The notes under the pieces are model-generated. The model worked only from the letters and a program-made list of their open reading frames with translations. It searched no databases and had not been told where the DNA came from. From Bacillus sp. USDA818B3_A (GTDB taxonomy: Bacteria > Bacillota > Bacilli > Bacillales > Cytobacillaceae): a DNA stretch of 64,000 bases. A program made the translations under genes and the position numbers. This document shows positions 18,601 to 26,521 of this stretch, one piece after another (position 1 is the first letter of the stretch; every line of letters begins with the position of its first letter). The stretch covers positions 1 to 64,000 of the forward strand of contig NZ_JAABNN010000011.1 of NCBI RefSeq assembly GCF_009928415.1, written 5' to 3'.

Positions 18601-18916
18601 GGTCCAGGTTATCGATATAAACGGATAACTCTGTTCCAAATAAAGGGTTCCTCACTTGAATAGTATGAACCATATAGGAAAGGAAGGTCAGAAGATCATC
18701 ATCCAAAGACGAGATCGAGTACCAGCATCCAGGCAGTTTCTCGTCGTTTATAAATAAAGCAAGTGCCGTACTCTTTCCAAAACCGGCGCCCGAATGCAGG
18801 ATGGTCAAAGGATACTCAGGAATCGCTTTCAACTTTCTTGTAAGACCGGCTCTTCTAATAAAATTATCCTTTACCGCAGGAGTCCGAAGTTTTGATTGAA
18901 TAATTGGCTGCTTCAA
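15668..18916 (-). CDS. Large ATP-dependent activator: MalT-like STAND ATPase, TPR, OmpR-type wHTH and BTAD domain
   Basis: 1082 residues. Walker A is GAGFGKST (43-50), with a Walker B-like TIILDDFHQ near 150, in a MalT-type signal-transduction ATPase. The middle (about 350-800) is helical TPR-like repeats. The C-terminus (about 823-920) is an OmpR-type winged helix (VQTLGQFKLWLGEKEV; KELFQLFLT), followed by a bacterial transcriptional activator (BTAD) domain (about 925-1075: FYQGDYLPDRRYDDW; ELGVTPLEPT). This is the SARP plus STAND architecture. It likely binds ATP and an inducer, oligomerises and activates the adjacent liv and ligase promoters. TTG start after AAGGAGGGCGG. Confidence 0.9.
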   Translation of the reverse strand: MKQPIIQSKLRTPAVKDNFIRRAGLTRKLKAIPEYPLTILHSGAGFGKSTALALFINDEKLPGCWYSISSLDDDLLTFLSYMVHTIQVRNPLFGTELSVYIDNLDRYIREEEVNILCSLFINEILECKAEMTIILDDFHQIEHSYTINSWMEKLLAHIPSNLHLVISSRSRPNWKLLTKMKVCGQLLEITKEDLVLTMEEIEVLLTDLYGLEMEPDYLQAIYEKTEGWIIALCMIAAQIPLQKDINEIFQHSSPSLQEFFQYLVMEVFSKQPPLIQQFLEQTSIFEDIEEEICDEVIGWQGASSLLEQIKDRNLFIQKVGRTHYRYHALFKEFLEAILLKNNPAIYMSLHERCARYYERKQLWEKALYHYKKINHQSAICSILQENGLKMLEHGKLESLDDQLSYLSEEELEPYYLIWYLKAEILRYRSHYQEAETCYDKAYLGAEKNRDDLGVSMVLEGKAKIFLDTIQPHRAERLLYDAILYREKSTGLTADNGKLYQLLSENLLNAGKASEAEKWIQKAKDVKGSSTDGSLEARLYLRTGRFEAAKKALLLKKEELIGPNGNTLPQSHRETDLLLSLIEAFKGEGLKAKELAQSGIQLGIKYKAPFMEACGWIRMGHAVQIVNKYDSSLAESCYQTALEIMEELQVDRGKAEPLMGLCILYGTRGEFERALESGRKAIQETEKVHDVWLSAFITLCMGITSIYNERLDKASDFLKTADQLFEQCEDCYGQTLTKFWLAYFFHLDKQNELFKKEINSFLNLVQIHEYEFLFHHRSVFSPRDLQLYVPLLIECMKAEIQTAYVRKILQDMGITSFDSHPGYSIRVQTLGQFKLWLGEKEVGEKEWQREKAKELFQLFLTIKELIAKDEILAILWPNQEKKSADRDFKVALNCLHHVLEPHRKPRAAPYFIIREGMFYGWNPHAVLEMDTTLFKEWIEAGLNEIQPEKVIPYLERGLAFYQGDYLPDRRYDDWCMSKRESMAVYFLRGAEKMAQLMVRSEKYDSAINWCERILARDRTWEEAYRLLMYCFYRKNNRPQAIKWYKKCTEVLEKELGVTPLEPTKHMFQMIIESESILKSLEQP

Positions 18917-19011
18917 CGTTCCGCCCTCCTTCCCTTTTTTTCTAATATTTACACTATTTTACCATATTTAGAACAAGCAAAGTAAACTTCTTTTATATAG
19001 GGGAAAAGCTG

Positions 19012-19764
19012 TTATTCCTCTATATAAATCATTTTTCTCGTCATCCCGCCATCAACCACTAAATTGATCCCCGTCACAAAATCATTTTCTGGGCTCGTTA
19101 AATAGAGACAGGCCCGCGTGATGTCGCTGGGTTTGCCTACTCGTTTAGATAAATGCTGTTCATGGTCGGCTTTTGAAAGGTCCGCTGTATCTCCATTATG
19201 GATCCAGCCGGGTGAAATTGCATTAACTGTGATCCGATCTTGACTAAATGAAGCAGCCAGCGCATGGGTGATGGCAACAATTCCTCCTTTTGACGCTCCA
19301 TATGCTTCGGAGTTAGGCTCCGACATTAAGGCACGGGTGGAGGCAATGTTCACGATCGCACCGCCGGATGAATTTTTCCGCATAGATCGTGCCGCTTCCC
19401 GGGAACACAGAAACACACTGCGCAAATTGGTATTTAGGATATCATCCCACTCCTTCACACTTAACTCATAGGGAGATTTAAATACACTCTTTCCGGCATT
19501 ATTGATGAGGATATCGACTGTCCCAAAGGTTTGTTTGGCTGTTTTAAAAAGACGGATAATGTCCTGCTCACTCCGGACATCTGTCTGAACGTAAAGGACC
19601 TCTCCGCCCTCCCGCTTAATTTCTTCTGCTGTTTGTGCACCTAATTCGCTATCTACATCTGCTAAAACTACCTTTGCACCTTTTTCTGCATAACCCGCTG
19701 CCACTCCACGGCCAATTCCTTGCGCAGCACCAGTCACAATGACGACTTTATTTTTAAATTTCAA
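19012..19764 (-). CDS. Short-chain dehydrogenase/reductase (SDR)
   Basis: 250 residues, classical SDR. The cofactor loop is TGAAQGIGRG with an acidic LADVDS that favours NAD(H). Next come NNAG, the catalytic Ser in NIASTRA, Tyr and Lys in YGASK, then SPGWIHNG and the C-terminal VDGGMT. It oxidises or reduces an alcohol/ketone; the substrate is unknown. It lies 95 bp upstream of the regulator gene on the same strand and may belong to the same pathway, though I see no TGTAACT repeat in front of it. TTG start, GGGGGG 8 bases upstream. Confidence 0.88.
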   Translation of the reverse strand: MKFKNKVVIVTGAAQGIGRGVAAGYAEKGAKVVLADVDSELGAQTAEEIKREGGEVLYVQTDVRSEQDIIRLFKTAKQTFGTVDILINNAGKSVFKSPYELSVKEWDDILNTNLRSVFLCSREAARSMRKNSSGGAIVNIASTRALMSEPNSEAYGASKGGIVAITHALAASFSQDRITVNAISPGWIHNGDTADLSKADHEQHLSKRVGKPSDITRACLYLTSPENDFVTGINLVVDGGMTRKMIYIEE

Positions 19765-19922
19765 CCTTTTTACCCCCCATTTTTAAGCTCCTGCCTTTTC
19801 TTTATAGCATATTTCTGGAAAAGGTAACAAAGCTTTACGATCCGTGGGTAGTTTTTCCAAGTAATAAAACAAGCAATCCAGAAAAAACTAACAAAAATTA
19901 ATGTTTTAATAGGAGGGTCAAA

Positions 19923-20066
19923 ATGGAAGAAATATGCTTTTATTGTACTGATGAGATTGAGGAAAGGCAACTGCACTATGTTCCATTTGTCAGCTCAAAC
20001 GAGGAAAGAGAAGAAACACTATGTCATGAATGCTACCAGGAATGGCTGCAGGGGATAAAAGGGTAG
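19923..20066 (+). CDS. Small double-CxxC (zinc-ribbon-like) protein, 47 aa
   Basis: A 47-residue frame starting at ATG 6 bases after GGAGG (19912-19916). It begins MEEICFYCTDEIEERQ and ends with LCHECYQEWLQGIKG, so two CxxC pairs about 25 residues apart could bind one zinc ion. The very good ribosome site and the cysteine pattern support a real gene. Function unknown. It is followed, 54 bases later, by the GGDEF-EAL gene and may be cotranscribed with it. Confidence 0.65.
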   Translation: MEEICFYCTDEIEERQLHYVPFVSSNEEREETLCHECYQEWLQGIKG

Positions 20067-20120
20067 TAAGCATGAGCAAAGAAATTCCACCTTATCTAGG
20101 CAGTTATTGGAGTGTAGACA

Positions 20121-22655
20121 TTGTCCATAAAGAAGAAGATACCCCTGATTTTTTTCCTCCTGGTTTTATTTATTTTATTGGCAAATAATGCCCTTCACTA
20201 TTTATGGTCGAAAAATCAGCTATTGGACTATAACGAACGAGAAATCGGTGTGATTACGCGTGAAGTATCCTACCAAGTGGAAAAAACAAGAGAGGGTTCC
20301 TTATATGTAGAAAATATACTGGGAAGAGAATTACGAACGGCATCGTTAGCAATCAAGAAAGCTCTTCCTCCAACCTATCAGGAAATCACAGATGATCAAT
20401 TAAAAAAATTGGCGAAAGAGGTCAATGTTTCCCACATTACCTTATTAGCCAAAGCCAAAAATGACATCATTGGGGTCCGTTCTTCAGACCCAGAAGAGAT
20501 TAATATGTCAACAAAGGGCTGGGGTTATTGGTATGACGCCTTCGTACAATTATTTGGTTTAAAGCCGGTTACCGTCGGAAAAGGGATGGCCTTGCCAAAC
20601 TATTGGTCTGGCCCGGTTGAAATCGCCTCTTCTGATCCCGACCATATTGATAAATGGGGCTACTATTATGATGGCACAACGAATTATATTATTAATCCCT
20701 ATTTCCGCGATAAGGAAGTATTAGAGTTCGAGGAACGATTTGGTCCGGGGAAAACCATTGAGGGTTATACCAAGGAGCGAGGCGTTCTAGAGATTTCCGT
20801 TTTCAATCCAAAGAACTTTGGAAAAAAGAGCGAAGTGGTCCATTTAAACGGTAATAGTTATATCCGAATTTCAGCCAGACCGATCTGGTACGGTACCTAT
20901 AAATATCGCAACATCAGCACGGATGCCAATTATATTAAAAAGGCCGTCAATACAAAAAATGTATTATCTTATAATGATGTACTGAACAAGACAAATGTGT
21001 TAAAAACCTTTGTCCCTGTTTTTCCTAAATCAGGACAACCATTTGTCATCGGGTTAGTTTATAACTATAGCCTTATCCAGAATGAGCTGAGACATGAATT
21101 AATCGTGCACATCCTTCTTTCACTCGCCATTATGGTCATCGTATTAATCGTAAGTATATTATTTTCCCGTTCCATCACACGGCCGATCGGCTATATTGTT
21201 GAACAAGTCAATGAGATTGCTCAAGGGAATTTCGGAAAACACTTACACCTAAATCGAAAAGATGAATTAGGTCTTCTTACTGACAATGTAAATGCCATGT
21301 CTACCGATTTAGAGCGCTATGTGGAGGATCTGCATCAGAGCAAAGAACTGATTGAATATCAAGCAAACCATGACCCATTAACCGGATTATTAAACAGAAG
21401 ATATTTACAGGAAAAATTAAGAAGTATTATTTCTGAGGCAGATGAAAATGGCGAGTCCTTATCCGTTTTATTCATTGACATGGATCGTTTTAAACAAGTA
21501 AATGATTCTTATGGTCACAATAAAGGGGACGAACTTTTAAAAGTAATTGCAGCCCGTATCAAAATTTGTCTTGAAAACGACGATAGCATTTTGATCAGGC
21601 AGGGCGGCGATGAATTCATTATTTTACTCTTCCGTCAAAGCATAGAAGAAACGAAAGCCTCTTCAGAACGATTAATTGATGCCCTAAAAAGCCCCTATTT
21701 GATTGAAGGCAATGAGTTTTATCTCGGGGTCAGCATTGGGATCAGCCGCTATCCAGAGCACACGAAAAACATGGACACATTGATTAGTTATGCGGATATG
21801 GCTATGTACACGGCCAAGAACAACGGCGGCAATAAAGCCATATTCTATTCTGAAAAATCCATGCATCCAGACATTGACAGACCTAGGCTTGAAGCACATT
21901 TAAGAAGGGCAATTGAAAATAAGCAAATTGATGTGTTTTATCAGCCTAAAATTACGGTGGATACTGGGACGGTTTTTGGTGCAGAAGCATTGGTGAGATG
22001 GACGGATGAGGAATTTGGCAGTGTATCACCTGAACTTTTTATCCCCATAGCAGAGGATACAGGGTTTATTCAGCCCTTGTGGGAGCTTGTGATGAGAAAA
22101 GCATGCGAACAAGTAAGTGAATGGAATGATTCTCGATCTAATCCCTTATCCATCTCAGTCAATTTTTCAGCCCGCCAATTTCAGGAACCTGAACAGATGT
22201 TAAAGACTGTTAAAGATATTCTTACAGAGACCAAACTTCAGCCAGGGAATTTTGAAATAGAGATCACGGAAAGCATCCTATTAAATAATTCATCAGAAAT
22301 TGTTCAATCGCTTCGTACGTTACAAGATCATGGTATATCGATTTCTATCGATGATTTTGGTACAGGCTACTCATCACTGAGCTATTTGAAGGATCTCCCA
22401 ATAAATACTTTAAAAATTGATAAATCCTTTATCCAGGGTATTAATGAGCGCCTAGAAAATACAGAAATACCGGAGGCCATTATTAATCTTGCCCGCGGTC
22501 TTCATTTGGATGTCATTGCAGAAGGTGTGGAAAAGGTGCACCAAAAGGAATTTTTACAATCTAAGAATTGCGTACTGATGCAGGGGTATTTATTTAGCAA
22601 ACCCTTAAGTGCAGAGGGTTTTGAGCAATTCCTTAAAGAATTTGAAAAGGAATGA
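20121..22655 (+). CDS. Membrane c-di-GMP enzyme: sensor, HAMP, GGDEF and EAL domains
   Basis: 844 residues. One N-terminal membrane helix (about 8-28), an extracytoplasmic sensor (about 30-325), a second helix (about 328-350), HAMP (RSITRPIGYIVEQVNEIA), GGDEF (motif at about 495-499) and EAL (EALVRW at about 621). EAL metal and catalytic motifs are intact (NFSARQF, ITESIL, DDFGTGYSS, KIDKSF, AEGVE), so both synthesis and breakdown of c-di-GMP are possible. The RxxD inhibitory site expected just before GGDEF is absent. The TTG start (GGAG 9 bases upstream) is needed to keep the first membrane helix. It has its own terminator. Confidence 0.92.
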   Translation: MSIKKKIPLIFFLLVLFILLANNALHYLWSKNQLLDYNEREIGVITREVSYQVEKTREGSLYVENILGRELRTASLAIKKALPPTYQEITDDQLKKLAKEVNVSHITLLAKAKNDIIGVRSSDPEEINMSTKGWGYWYDAFVQLFGLKPVTVGKGMALPNYWSGPVEIASSDPDHIDKWGYYYDGTTNYIINPYFRDKEVLEFEERFGPGKTIEGYTKERGVLEISVFNPKNFGKKSEVVHLNGNSYIRISARPIWYGTYKYRNISTDANYIKKAVNTKNVLSYNDVLNKTNVLKTFVPVFPKSGQPFVIGLVYNYSLIQNELRHELIVHILLSLAIMVIVLIVSILFSRSITRPIGYIVEQVNEIAQGNFGKHLHLNRKDELGLLTDNVNAMSTDLERYVEDLHQSKELIEYQANHDPLTGLLNRRYLQEKLRSIISEADENGESLSVLFIDMDRFKQVNDSYGHNKGDELLKVIAARIKICLENDDSILIRQGGDEFIILLFRQSIEETKASSERLIDALKSPYLIEGNEFYLGVSIGISRYPEHTKNMDTLISYADMAMYTAKNNGGNKAIFYSEKSMHPDIDRPRLEAHLRRAIENKQIDVFYQPKITVDTGTVFGAEALVRWTDEEFGSVSPELFIPIAEDTGFIQPLWELVMRKACEQVSEWNDSRSNPLSISVNFSARQFQEPEQMLKTVKDILTETKLQPGNFEIEITESILLNNSSEIVQSLRTLQDHGISISIDDFGTGYSSLSYLKDLPINTLKIDKSFIQGINERLENTEIPEAIINLARGLHLDVIAEGVEKVHQKEFLQSKNCVLMQGYLFSKPLSAEGFEQFLKEFEKE

Positions 22656-22656
22656 G

Positions 22657-22690
22657 TAAAAGGGCAGCAATCTGCTGCCCTTTTTATTTT
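22657..22690 (+). terminator. Terminator of the GGDEF-EAL gene
   Basis: AAAAGGGCAGCA and TGCTGCCCTTTTT form a strong GC stem with a short loop and a T tract just after the stop codon. Confidence 0.9.
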
Positions 22691-22765
22691 GGCTGTGTTA
22701 ATCATGAATGTTGATTTCCGCTCCAATCAACATGCTTAAAATCAACAATTCCCTTTAACACAGCC
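22691..22765. repeat. MITE-like intergenic repeat, copy 1 (75 bp)
   Basis: Bounded by perfect 11-bp inverted repeats GGCTGTGTTAA (22691-22701) and TTAACACAGCC (22755-22765). The 8-bp direct repeat TTTATTTT flanks it exactly on both sides (22683-22690 and 22766-22773). The core TGTTGATTTCCGCTCCAATC equals the left end of the 62.1-kb repeat joined to its right end. The second copy with the same ends is at 60094-60173. Confidence 0.7.
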
Positions 22766-22766
22766 T

Positions 22767-23675
22767 TTATTTTACTAATTCTATTACACTGCTTCCGACA
22801 TAATCAATCAAGAGCTTCACAGCCCTCATCGCAGGAAATTCTGCTTCTAAAGCCTTGACTAGATTTGCTGCTTTCCCTTTTTCGGTAAAGCAAATCATCG
22901 TCGGTCCTGCCCCGCTAAGTGCAACTCCAAATGCTCCATTGGCTTTGGCCGTCTTCTCGATTTCATCGTAGCCATTAATCAATGATTTCCGGTATGGCTG
23001 ATGGAAACGATCATTACTCATCATCTTTCCTGCCAGCTCCCAGTTCTGTGATAAAAGAGCAGCAATCAACAGGTTAGCTGTTGAGGAAGCCTCAATCGCC
23101 TGCTGACGCGTATAGGCCTCAGGCAATACATTCCGGGATGCCTTGGTTAACAGGATTTCCTGTGGAATGAGGACAACTACTTCAATCGGCAGGTTTGTGT
23201 AAGATAGCATATCTACGTCATTCTGTTGGTAACAGCCAATCACAAGCCCGCCGTAGATGGATGCTCCTACATTATCCGGATGCCCTTCCCATTCTGTCGC
23301 GTGAAGAAGTTTTTCATGTTTAGTCAAGTTTAGTTTGCCGATTGTGTCTGCAAGCTCTATCCCTGCTACAATGGCCGACGCACTCGAGCCCAGCCCTCTA
23401 GCTAAAGGAATATCACTGTCCACTTTGATTTTACAAGGAGTCAGTTCCACACCGTAGTGCGCTGCAGTTTTTAATGCAACCTGCACCATAAAGTTGTCTT
23501 CACCAGTTGGAAAGTCCTTAAGCTCTTCACATAAAGAATGCACAAGCCACTCTTTACTTCTCTCAATTTCCAAAGTCAAATATAAATCTAGTGCAAGTCC
23601 CATTGAATCAAAGCCAGGGCCGAGATTCGCTGTACTCGCAGGGACCTTAATCATTATGCGGTCGTTGAATGCCAT
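22767..23675 (-). CDS. thrB: Homoserine kinase
   Basis: About 302 residues, a GHMP kinase. The N-terminal VPASTANLGPGFDSMGLALD and the ATP-binding PLARGLGSSASAIVAG (about residue 88) are diagnostic, and the C-terminal GAFGVALSGAGPTM matches motif 3. It phosphorylates L-homoserine to O-phosphohomoserine for threonine synthesis. The frame extends to a TTG at 23693; the ATG at 23675 with GGGGAG 10 bases upstream fits family starts better. It directly follows hom. The gene thrC, usually between hom and thrB in B. subtilis, is not here. Confidence 0.92.
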   Translation of the reverse strand: MAFNDRIMIKVPASTANLGPGFDSMGLALDLYLTLEIERSKEWLVHSLCEELKDFPTGEDNFMVQVALKTAAHYGVELTPCKIKVDSDIPLARGLGSSASAIVAGIELADTIGKLNLTKHEKLLHATEWEGHPDNVGASIYGGLVIGCYQQNDVDMLSYTNLPIEVVVLIPQEILLTKASRNVLPEAYTRQQAIEASSTANLLIAALLSQNWELAGKMMSNDRFHQPYRKSLINGYDEIEKTAKANGAFGVALSGAGPTMICFTEKGKAANLVKALEAEFPAMRAVKLLIDYVGSSVIELVK

Positions 23676-23730
23676 CCGTGTACAACTCCCCAAATATGTT
23701 CTTTAATAACTTCCTTAAATCCTAGCCGTC

Positions 23731-25026
23731 TTATATTGACTTCCCTACTACACGATAAGCACTCTTTATTTCTTTTACAGCCTGCAAATCATATAACTCA
23801 AGGATAATCTTATCGTAATTAGTTAACGACGCCTTGTGGGTAACAAGGACAATTTCCGATGTTTCATTTTTCTTGATTGGAAGCTGCAGGATTTTTTCAA
23901 AACTAACACCATATTTAGCAAAGATTGAAGTAATATCAGCAAAGACTCCTACCTCATCCCGCACATGGATCCGTAAAAAGTATTTAGAAAACTTCTCTTC
24001 ATTTTCTTTTAACTTTTTCGGATATTGCGGGGTAACCGCACTCCTGCCGTTGACACCGAGCCTTAAATTCTTAATCACTCCCACTAAGTCTGACACAATG
24101 GAAGTGGCTGTCGGCAAGCTTCCTGCACCAGGACCGTAGAACATCGTTTCACCCACAGCTTCCCCATATACATAAACAGCGTTATATTCATTCTGCACAG
24201 AAGCCAGCGGGTGGTTATTGGATAAAAACGTTGGTGCCACACTTACCTCTACCTTTTCGCCTTCCCTGTGGGCAAAACCGATTAATTTCATCGTGTAGCC
24301 CAGCTGCTTTCCGTAGCGTAGGTCTTCTTCCGTCACAGTGGAAATACCGGTGACTTTGACATCTTCTAAATCAATATGCATAGAGAAACCAAGGGTCGCT
24401 AGGATCGTCATTTTTCTTGCAGCATCCAGACCTTCTACATCGGATGTGGGGTCAGCTTCTGCAAAGCCTAGTTCTTGTGCTTCTTTGAGTACTTCTTCAT
24501 AGGAACGTCCCTCATCGCTCATTTTGGTTAAAATATAATTGGTTGTCCCATTGACAATTCCCATCATTTGCGTAATCCGATCGGAAGCTAGTCCATCGAC
24601 TAACCCGCGTAAAATTGGAATGCCTCCGGCAACACTCGCCTCATAATATAAATCGCAGCCATATTCAGAAGCGACGGTCAACAGTTCTGACCCGTGTAAT
24701 GCCATGAGATCTTTATTAGCGGTAACAACATGCTTTCCTTTCTGGAGTGCTGTTAGCAGATAATCTTTTGTATTCCCGATTCCACCCATAACCTCAATTA
24801 CTACGTCAATATCTTGATCATAAAGAATGTCATCCGGATCTGAAGTCAACAGATTGGTATCCACATGTACTGGTCTTTGCTTATGTACATCTTGAACAAG
24901 AATTTTCTTAATGACCACCGGACACCCTACTTGGTGGATTAACTTATCTTGATGATTTTTTATTATCTGGACTACACCTGAACCAACAGTTCCCAAACCT
25001 AATAGTCCAATTGAAATTGCCTCCAT
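23731..25026 (-). CDS. hom: Homoserine dehydrogenase
   Basis: 431 residues. NAD(P)-binding GLLGLGTVGSGV at the N-terminus, then ANKDLMALHG, the family signature region SVAGGIPILRGLV, NGTTNYILTKM and GLDAARKM; a C-terminal ACT domain (about 350-431: YFLRIHVRDEVGVFADI) gives feedback sensitivity, probably to threonine. It reduces aspartate semialdehyde to homoserine. GGAGGGGAAAGG precedes the ATG. Upstream gene of a hom-thrB operon. Confidence 0.94.
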   Translation of the reverse strand: MEAISIGLLGLGTVGSGVVQIIKNHQDKLIHQVGCPVVIKKILVQDVHKQRPVHVDTNLLTSDPDDILYDQDIDVVIEVMGGIGNTKDYLLTALQKGKHVVTANKDLMALHGSELLTVASEYGCDLYYEASVAGGIPILRGLVDGLASDRITQMMGIVNGTTNYILTKMSDEGRSYEEVLKEAQELGFAEADPTSDVEGLDAARKMTILATLGFSMHIDLEDVKVTGISTVTEEDLRYGKQLGYTMKLIGFAHREGEKVEVSVAPTFLSNNHPLASVQNEYNAVYVYGEAVGETMFYGPGAGSLPTATSIVSDLVGVIKNLRLGVNGRSAVTPQYPKKLKENEEKFSKYFLRIHVRDEVGVFADITSIFAKYGVSFEKILQLPIKKNETSEIVLVTHKASLTNYDKIILELYDLQAVKEIKSAYRVVGKSI

Positions 25027-25045
25027 GCCTTTCCCCTCCTATACC

Positions 25046-25112
25046 GTCTACCTGAAGCGTACATTTGTTTATATATAGTAGACATTATATGACTCTCTTT
25101 ATTTTTTTACAA
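25046..25112 (-). promoter_or_regulatory. Promoter and leader inverted repeat of hom-thrB
   Basis: On the minus strand TTGTAA (25107-25112), a 17-bp spacer and TATAAT (25084-25089) form a strong SigA promoter. GTCTAC immediately after the -10 (25078-25083) and GTAGAC (25046-25051) near the ribosome site form a 6-bp inverted repeat in the short leader, which could be an operator or an RNA stem. No T-box is visible. From 25113 to 25219 I see nothing recognisable. Confidence 0.6.
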
Positions 25113-25219
25113 TAGGTTTATTTCCTCTTTCTATTACTCTAACCGCTTAAAGCCTTGATGTAAATGGGTTATGTTAAAATGTTAAATTTTTCTGAATTAA
25201 AGGAGAATTCTCTGACTTA

Positions 25220-25250
25220 TAAAAAAAGATGGCTCGATGCCACCCTTTTT
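25220..25250. terminator. Terminator of the HAD hydrolase gene
   Basis: On the minus strand GGTGGC and GCCATC pair around ATCGA and are followed by TTTTTTT. The opposite strand ends in CCCTTTTTG, so weak bidirectional function is possible. Confidence 0.75.
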
Positions 25251-25252
25251 GT

Positions 25253-26377
25253 TTATAAAATTGTTTTGATATCGAGGACAGAATCCAAAATATAATCTGC
25301 CTTATGCTGTTCAAAATCGTAGCGTGCATCTTTTCCGGACAGGCCTGTTAAGACAGCCGCAAATTGGCAGCCCAGCTGTCTTGCAGCAAGAAGGTCGGCT
25401 AATGAATCACCAACAACCAATACTTCTTCCCCATTTGCGAGTGGAAGTGGGGTATTTAAGCATTCTTTAACAGCTGCCCCTTTTCCTTTAAGCCCCATGA
25501 TGTAAGTAAAAGGATGCGGCTTGGATAACGATTTTGCTTCTGGGACTTCTTGTTCTGCTTTTGCGACCTCATCAGCGGTGACGATTCTTGTTTCATCAAA
25601 AAATGGCAGCCAATCCAAATGTTTGAAGGGCTGAATGGTTTCTAAATCCGGGCGCCCGGTACCAATTCCAATCGTGATTCCCGAGGATGTCAGGTATTGA
25701 AAAAGGGCCGCAATCTCATTTGAGGGTGCAAGGGTTGTTTCATTGGCCAGGAACCCCTTTTTTCCTGTTTGGACAGACGGCCTTCCGGTCGAGGCAAGAA
25801 CATTTTCGTCGCCAACATACCATTCCTGTGAAACATGTTCACAAATCGACCAAAGCTTCCCCTTTTGGAAAACGGTTGTTTCTACCCCAAGCTTTTCTTT
25901 AGCAAGAACATTTAAGTAATTTAGCAGTTCCTGTTTTGTTGCATCTGATTGGGAGAATTCCTCAACGAATAGGCTAAAATTATATTCGACCTGGTAGTCA
26001 TTTAACACCCTGCCGATTTCTCGCAGTGTGTCATAATTAATCGGGCTTGTGAGCCACTTAGCAATTTTCATTGCCTCATCCTCTTTAATTTGCGACAACA
26101 GATGGATGAGCTGATGACTGAAGGAAAGGTAAATCATATCCCAGTTTGCGTTCAGGCCGCGGGATTTCATAAATTTCAGGACCCGGTCCTCTAGGAAGAC
26201 GTCTTCCCTGATACGCTTAATTTCTTCTGGATTATATTCGGTTTTGAATTGTTCCGGAGCTAATGCTAAGTAATTGCTGCTGATCAACATCTCCCAAACA
26301 GTCAGGGCCGATGCATCAAAATAGTGCTCTTCACTTAAAAGCACTCCATCTACATCAAATAATACGGTTTTAATCAA
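25253..26377 (-). CDS. HAD superfamily hydrolase with large cap
   Basis: 374 residues, longer than simple phosphoglycolate phosphatases. Motif I is FDVDGVLL with the nucleophile Asp, motif II lies in IGIGTGRPDLET (Thr), motif III is the lysine in LSKPHPFTY, and motif IV is VVGDSLADLLAA with two acidic residues. The roughly 200-residue helical insert between motifs I and II is the cap. It is probably a phosphatase or related phosphotransferase on a small molecule; the substrate is unknown. TTG start after GGGGG. Stands alone between hom and gabD. Confidence 0.85.
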   Translation of the reverse strand: MIKTVLFDVDGVLLSEEHYFDASALTVWEMLISSNYLALAPEQFKTEYNPEEIKRIREDVFLEDRVLKFMKSRGLNANWDMIYLSFSHQLIHLLSQIKEDEAMKIAKWLTSPINYDTLREIGRVLNDYQVEYNFSLFVEEFSQSDATKQELLNYLNVLAKEKLGVETTVFQKGKLWSICEHVSQEWYVGDENVLASTGRPSVQTGKKGFLANETTLAPSNEIAALFQYLTSSGITIGIGTGRPDLETIQPFKHLDWLPFFDETRIVTADEVAKAEQEVPEAKSLSKPHPFTYIMGLKGKGAAVKECLNTPLPLANGEEVLVVGDSLADLLAARQLGCQFAAVLTGLSGKDARYDFEQHKADYILDSVLDIKTIL

Positions 26378-26463
26378 CTTGCCAACCCCCTCGGTTTGTG
26401 CTTTTATACGTTATCGTAACACAGCAGAGATAGTATTTTGAAGGTATTTATCCTTTTTAATAT

Positions 26464-26494
26464 AAAAAATACCGTGCGCACTGTCGCGCACGGC
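26464..26494 (-). terminator. Terminator of gabTD
   Basis: On the minus strand CCGTGCGC and GCGCACGG form a GC-rich stem around a 6-base loop, followed by TATTTTTTAT. Confidence 0.9.
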
Positions 26495-26521
26495 ATTATA
26501 TACACTTCTTAAAGGCCGATA

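Noticed and set aside
7155..19764. A true OleABCD olefin/beta-lactone cluster
   Set aside because: The hydrolase has a serine nucleophile, the SDR is a short classical form, and the KAS-like enzyme lacks the expected Asn; only the fold classes agree.
19770..19976. Minus-strand frame of 68 codons between the SDR gene and the GGDEF-EAL gene
   Set aside because: It overlaps the better supported forward 47-aa gene, and I see no ribosome site or family resemblance.
20072..20188. Forward frame of 38 codons starting MSKEIPPYLGSYW just after the double-CxxC gene
   Set aside because: No proper ribosome site and it overlaps the start of the GGDEF-EAL gene by 68 bases; probably chance.
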